Positions 30,054 to 32,670 of a DNA stretch of 32,670 bases are shown here, one piece after another. The DNA lies in IMG/VR virus record IMGVR_UViG_3300032282_003876, positions 1 through 32,670 of that record; one strand, 5' to 3'. Each line of letters opens with the position of its first letter. Position 1 is the first letter of the stretch. The DNA is from a virus. A model generated the notes under the pieces. That model was not told the DNA's origin. It made no database searches and worked only from the letters and a program-made list of their open reading frames with translations. Position numbers and translations under genes: made by a program.

Positions 30054-30842
30054 ATGTTAAATAATAAATATAGAAGCATTTTTATCAGTGATATACACCT
30101 TGGTAGTAGAGCATGTCAGGCAGATTTATTAACACAATTTTTAAAAGTAAATACTTGTCAAAATTTATATTTGGTAGGTGATATATTTGATTTATGGAAA
30201 CTTAAAGATAGTAGATATTGGCCACAATCCCATAGTAATGTAATAAGAAGATTTCTTACTTCATCTAAAAGAGGTACAAAAATATACTATATCTTAGGCA
30301 ATCATGATGAATATTTTAGGACCTGGATATCAGATATGAATATATTTGGAAATATAATTGTGGCAAATAGTTTTGATCATTACACAGTTAATAACCAAAG
30401 ATTCCTTGTTACACATGGGGACATGTTTGATGGTATTGTTCGACATCATAAATGGTTAAGTCATTTGGGTGATAAAGCACATACATTTGTGTTATGGTTA
30501 AACACCGGTTTAAATAATTTACGCCGAATACTTGGTAAAGATTATTGGAGTTTTAGTAGTTTTTTAAAAACAAATACTAAACAAGCAATGGCGTTTATAA
30601 TAAATTATGAATATAATTTAATAAAATATGCTCGAGATGAAGCATATCATGGTGTAATATGTGGTCATATACATACTCCAACAATAAAGATTGATGAAGA
30701 TGGATTTGTATATTTTAATACAGGTGATTGGTGTGAGACTATTAGCGCTTTAGTTGAAAATCATGATGGTACATGGGAATTATTAGTATGGGATACTAAT
30801 ATTAATGATATGAAGGTAACATCAACATGGGGCATCAAATGA
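30054..30842 (+). CDS. plcP: metallophosphoesterase, PlcP/LpxH-like phospholipase candidate
   Basis: This 262-residue enzyme has a complete calcineurin-type metal site: SDIHLG (Asp13, His15), LVGDIFD (Asp43), LGNHDE (Asn83, His84), VTHGDMFD (His121) and ICGHIHTP (His205, His207). The strands YWPQSH and KYARDEAYHGVICGH match the PlcP subset of the LpxH superfamily, which in marine alphaproteobacteria removes phosphate headgroups from phospholipids, better than E. coli LpxH, from memory. The next gene, a GT4 glycosyltransferase, completes the PlcP-Agt arrangement. UDP-diacylglucosamine hydrolysis (true LpxH) is the alternative. There is no membrane segment, which fits a peripheral enzyme. Confidence 0.85.
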   Translation: MLNNKYRSIFISDIHLGSRACQADLLTQFLKVNTCQNLYLVGDIFDLWKLKDSRYWPQSHSNVIRRFLTSSKRGTKIYYILGNHDEYFRTWISDMNIFGNIIVANSFDHYTVNNQRFLVTHGDMFDGIVRHHKWLSHLGDKAHTFVLWLNTGLNNLRRILGKDYWSFSSFLKTNTKQAMAFIINYEYNLIKYARDEAYHGVICGHIHTPTIKIDEDGFVYFNTGDWCETISALVENHDGTWELLVWDTNINDMKVTSTWGIK

Positions 30843-31834
30843 GATTGATTATAATAGATGATAATATGCCAAATCAGGTAAATGGTGTAGTAACAACTTT
30901 CAATTATCTTAAAAATGAATTATTTTCACGTGACAATATAAATGTAAATCACATTACACCTTATCAATTTTATAATATACCTGCTATGGTTTATCCTGGA
31001 GCAAGACTACCTATTAATTTATGGAAACTTGAAAATTATATAAAATCATATAATCCAACACACTTACATATTTGCACAGAAGGTTTGCTTGGACTAACTG
31101 CCAGATCCATATTCAGGAAACATGGATGGAATTATACAACGAGTTCTCACACTCGTTGGGATGAATACTTGGCAAAAACACTAAAAATAAAGCCAAATAT
31201 TGGTATGAAATATATGAAATGGTTTCATAAATATAGCTATTCAGTATTGGTAAATACAAAATCTATTGCAACTGAATTAGAATTAAAAGGGTGGAAAAAT
31301 TTAAAAATATGGACCCGTGGTACTGATAAAGATCTTTTTTCCTTCAATGATCATACACTAACTGATAAACCTACACTTCTAACAGTTGGTAGAATCAGTA
31401 AGGAAAAAAATATAGATGCTTTTTGCAACTTATCAAAAACAAACCAATATAAGTTAATATGTGTAGGTGATGGACCAGAATTAAATCGACTGAGAAAACA
31501 ATATCCTGATGTTATTTTTTTAGGTGAATTAAAAGGAAAAGAACTAGCGGAACAGTATAAAATGGCTGATTGTTTTGTCTTTACTAGTATTACCGATACA
31601 TTTGGTATGGTTATGATTGAAAGTATGTCAACAGGTACACCAATAGCAGCTTATCCAGTTCAAGCACCTAAGGATATTATAGAGCAGGGTATTACCGGAT
31701 TTTTACATAATGATCTTAATATTGCTATTGATAATTGTTTATCTATACCAAGAAAAACAGTACATGATGGTAGTAAAAAATGGTGTTGGAAAAAAACCAC
31801 AGATATATTTTTAAATTCATTAATAGAAAAATAA
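30839..31834 (+). CDS. agt: GT4 glycosyltransferase, Agt/SqdX-like glycolipid synthase candidate
   Basis: This 331-residue GT-B enzyme starts at the ATG overlapping the plcP stop (ATGA). An in-frame ATG at 30827 lies upstream. NQVNGVVTTFNYL, HICTEGLLGLTARSIFRKHG and TSSHTRWDEY are typical of GT4 enzymes that act on diacylglycerol (Agt, SqdX). The nucleotide-sugar half has LLTVGRISKEKNIDAF, VGDGPELNRL and the Glu-x7-Glu type block DTFGMVMIESMSTGTPIAAY. With PlcP this would make glucosyl- or glucuronosyl-diacylglycerol. A role in LPS or teichoic-type glycosylation is the alternative. Confidence 0.85.
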   Translation: MRLIIIDDNMPNQVNGVVTTFNYLKNELFSRDNINVNHITPYQFYNIPAMVYPGARLPINLWKLENYIKSYNPTHLHICTEGLLGLTARSIFRKHGWNYTTSSHTRWDEYLAKTLKIKPNIGMKYMKWFHKYSYSVLVNTKSIATELELKGWKNLKIWTRGTDKDLFSFNDHTLTDKPTLLTVGRISKEKNIDAFCNLSKTNQYKLICVGDGPELNRLRKQYPDVIFLGELKGKELAEQYKMADCFVFTSITDTFGMVMIESMSTGTPIAAYPVQAPKDIIEQGITGFLHNDLNIAIDNCLSIPRKTVHDGSKKWCWKKTTDIFLNSLIEK

Positions 31835-31836
31835 GT

Positions 31837-31870
31837 AAAAAGCCCTGGAATAAACCAGGGCTTTATTTTT
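31837..31870. terminator. bidirectional rho-independent terminator
   Basis: AAAGCCCTGG and CCAGGGCTTT pair around an AATAAA loop, with T-runs on both sides (A-rich left side, ATTTTT right). It lies between the convergent agt and the - strand gene, so it can stop transcripts from both directions. Confidence 0.9.
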
Positions 31871-32177
31871 ATCCATAGGATCCATATTCTGTTTTAATTA
31901 CTTTGTAATATCCACATATTGAACATGTATCAATATATTCAGTCATGGATTTATCCAGATAACCACCAGGATAGTATTCTTCTTTTCTGACTAAATGAAC
32001 ACAGGAGCCATTACAGACTTCCTTTAGCTTTGCTTTATCCATTGCTAGTAGTGCTTTAGCTCGATCAATAAGTCGTTCTGCTTCCTCAAGCTTACTAATC
32101 TTATCCTTGATATCTGTAATCAACTTATCTTTTTCATTAGTCACTGGAGCAATACATCCTCTATCTCTACAATCCAT
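31869..32177 (-). CDS. coiled-coil protein with C-terminal cysteine cluster
   Basis: This - strand gene encodes 102 residues: a Cys-containing start (MDCRDRGCIAPVTNEKDKLI), a coiled coil (about 15-52) and a C-terminal cluster CNGSCVHLV with CSICGYYKV. C-H-C-C spacing suggests a small zinc site. It has a codon-use style like its neighbours, and I see no strong ribosome site. It converges with agt at the bidirectional terminator. The function is unknown. Confidence 0.65.
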   Translation of the reverse strand: MDCRDRGCIAPVTNEKDKLITDIKDKISKLEEAERLIDRAKALLAMDKAKLKEVCNGSCVHLVRKEEYYPGGYLDKSMTEYIDTCSICGYYKVIKTEYGSYG

Positions 32178-32191
32178 TCTAGTACAATCTT

Positions 32192-32287
32192 TTACACTCG
32201 TTCATATAGTTTCCAATACATATTTCTTACAAGTTCATATACCATATCATCATTTTCTCTATAGATATAATCTTTAATTTTCTTCAT
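32192..32287 (-). CDS. 31-residue ORF on - strand
   Basis: This short ORF (MKKIKDYIYRENDDMVYELV, then RNMYWKLYERV) overlaps the next upstream - strand ORF by 14 bases in a staggered way and precedes the cysteine-cluster gene. It lacks a clear ribosome site. It may be a real micro-protein, given the dense packing, or chance. Confidence 0.35.
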   Translation of the reverse strand: MKKIKDYIYRENDDMVYELVRNMYWKLYERV

Positions 32288-32453
32288 GACTTTTATAAAA
32301 AACTTCAAGTTTTATAAGCGTCACATATTCATTTATATTTTGATATGTATGAGTTGTAATTATATTCTGATATTTTGCATTTACAAGCTTATCAACTTGT
32401 CTGGAACACTCTATACTGGGTTTAAATTTTAGAGTTTTAATTATTGATTTCAT
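32274..32453 (-). CDS. 59-residue hypothetical protein on - strand
   Basis: This ORF (MKSIIKTLKFKPSIECSRQV and so on, ending FYKSHEEN) lies between the repeat-protein gene and the 31-residue ORF, with its start 17 bases inside the end of the repeat gene. It fills what would otherwise be a gap. It has a mixed alpha/beta look and one cysteine. No family or strong ribosome site is seen. Confidence 0.45.
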   Translation of the reverse strand: MKSIIKTLKFKPSIECSRQVDKLVNAKYQNIITTHTYQNINEYVTLIKLEVFYKSHEEN

Positions 32454-32634
32454 TTGTGCTCATATCTACTATTGCTTCTGAGCTTTTATTGACTTGTTGC
32501 CAGACTTGATCCAAGACTTGATCCAAGACTTGAATCCTGACTTGATCCCAGACTTGATTCTCGACTTGAATCCTGACTTGATCCCAGACTTGACTATAGA
32601 CTTGATACTTGACTTGAGTCCTGGCTTGCTTCAT
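32437..32634 (-). CDS. tetrapeptide (x-Q-V-x) repeat protein
   Basis: This 65-residue protein begins MKQARTQVKYQVYSQVWDQV and continues with Gln-Val every four residues for about 12 units, then a short acidic tail (DMSTNEINN). AAGGA lies eight bases before the ATG, a good ribosome site. The regular hydrophobic-polar pattern suggests an amphipathic helix or a repeat solenoid. Each unit is 12 bp with invariant CAA-GTC codons. An upstream similar ORF overlaps the start by four bases, so it is one of at least two repeat genes. No family is recognised. Confidence 0.7.
   Translation of the reverse strand: MKQARTQVKYQVYSQVWDQVRIQVENQVWDQVRIQVLDQVLDQVWQQVNKSSEAIVDMSTNEINN
32491..32628. repeat. 12-bp tandem repeat, 12 units (11 exact GACTTG cores)
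   Basis: On the + strand GACTTG recurs at 32491, 32503, 32515 and every 12 bases to 32611, with a GGCTTG variant at 32623. The six spacer bases vary. On the - strand this is CAAGTC in frame, giving Gln-Val. Further copies at 32652 and 32664 are in a different phase. Confidence 0.92.
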
Positions 32635-32670
32635 GCTTCCAATCCTTCATAGACTTGATCCCTGACTTGA
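32631..32670 (-). CDS. end of a second QV-repeat protein (start outside window)
   Basis: The - strand is open from the window's edge: QVRDQVYEGLEA then TGA, with the stop sharing bases with the next gene's ATG (GCATGA). It has the same CAAGTC codons as the neighbouring repeat gene, so the two look like tandem paralogues. Confidence 0.6.
   Translation of the reverse strand, partial: QVRDQVYEGLEA

Noticed and set aside
30054-30842. Plain LpxH of lipid A synthesis
   Set aside because: Kept as an alternative only; the linked GT4 gene and sequence blocks favour the PlcP type.
32491-32628. Regular 12-bp repeat as a CRISPR array
   Set aside because: The spacing is 12 bp with no long spacers, and the repeat is in frame inside a protein gene.

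Overview
The window is about 32.7 kb of a T4-like myovirus genome. It is AT-rich, almost fully coding, and packed with overlapping genes, nearly all on the + strand. The evidence is T4-type replication genes (UvsX recombinase end, gp41 helicase, gp61 primase, RNase H), T4 late promoter boxes (TATAAATA), and small proteins I recognise from marine T4-like phages. ThyX, NrdAB, a glutaredoxin, PhoH and SpeD also fit a marine phage. The host cannot be read directly. The lipid-remodelling pair and the AT-rich composition fit a marine Gram-negative heterotroph such as an alphaproteobacterium, but this is inference.

Layout. 1-2230: end of uvsX, a small gene, the gp41 helicase and another small gene. 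2231-2439: no protein gene I trust, but a possible small structured RNA, an intrinsic terminator and a late promoter. 2440-12274: a late, virion-related block. It includes several proteins with N-termini like T4 capsid-targeting sequences (one with polynucleotide ligase motifs, one a probable double nucleotidyltransferase), structural proteins, a Dps ferritin, a charged scaffold-like protein and a coiled-coil membrane protein. 12290-20853: a strong sigma70 promoter, primase, ThyX, NrdA, NrdB, a GIY-YIG nuclease whose ribosome site lies in a hairpin loop, a 29-residue hyperbasic peptide, an RNase H-fold protein, an exported RlpA-like protein and glutaredoxin. 20853-26444: SpeD followed by a tightly coupled sugar operon (cytidylyltransferase, methyltransferase, GmhA-like isomerase, GmhB-like phosphatase, transaldolase, glycosyltransferase, HddA-like kinase), which reads as a nearly complete activated-heptose pathway. 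26449-30041: a further sigma70 promoter, RNase H, small conserved genes, PhoH and a RecB/Cas4-type nuclease. 30054-31834: a metallophosphoesterase and a GT4 glycosyltransferase that resemble the bacterial PlcP-Agt pair, which swaps phospholipids for glycolipids. A bidirectional terminator ends the rightward block. 31869-32670 is coded on the - strand and includes a protein made of a 12-bp tandem repeat.

How it fits together. Nucleotide synthesis (NrdAB, glutaredoxin, ThyX) feeds a T4 replisome. Late promoters drive virion genes, including enzymes apparently tagged for packaging inside the head. Two accessory modules, heptose and lipid remodelling, suggest that the phage reshapes the host envelope or recovers phosphate. 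The most notable items are the PlcP-Agt-like pair, the heptose operon, the putative capsid-packaged nucleotidyltransferases, the candidate structured RNA, the hairpin over the GIY-YIG start and the QV tetrapeptide-repeat genes.
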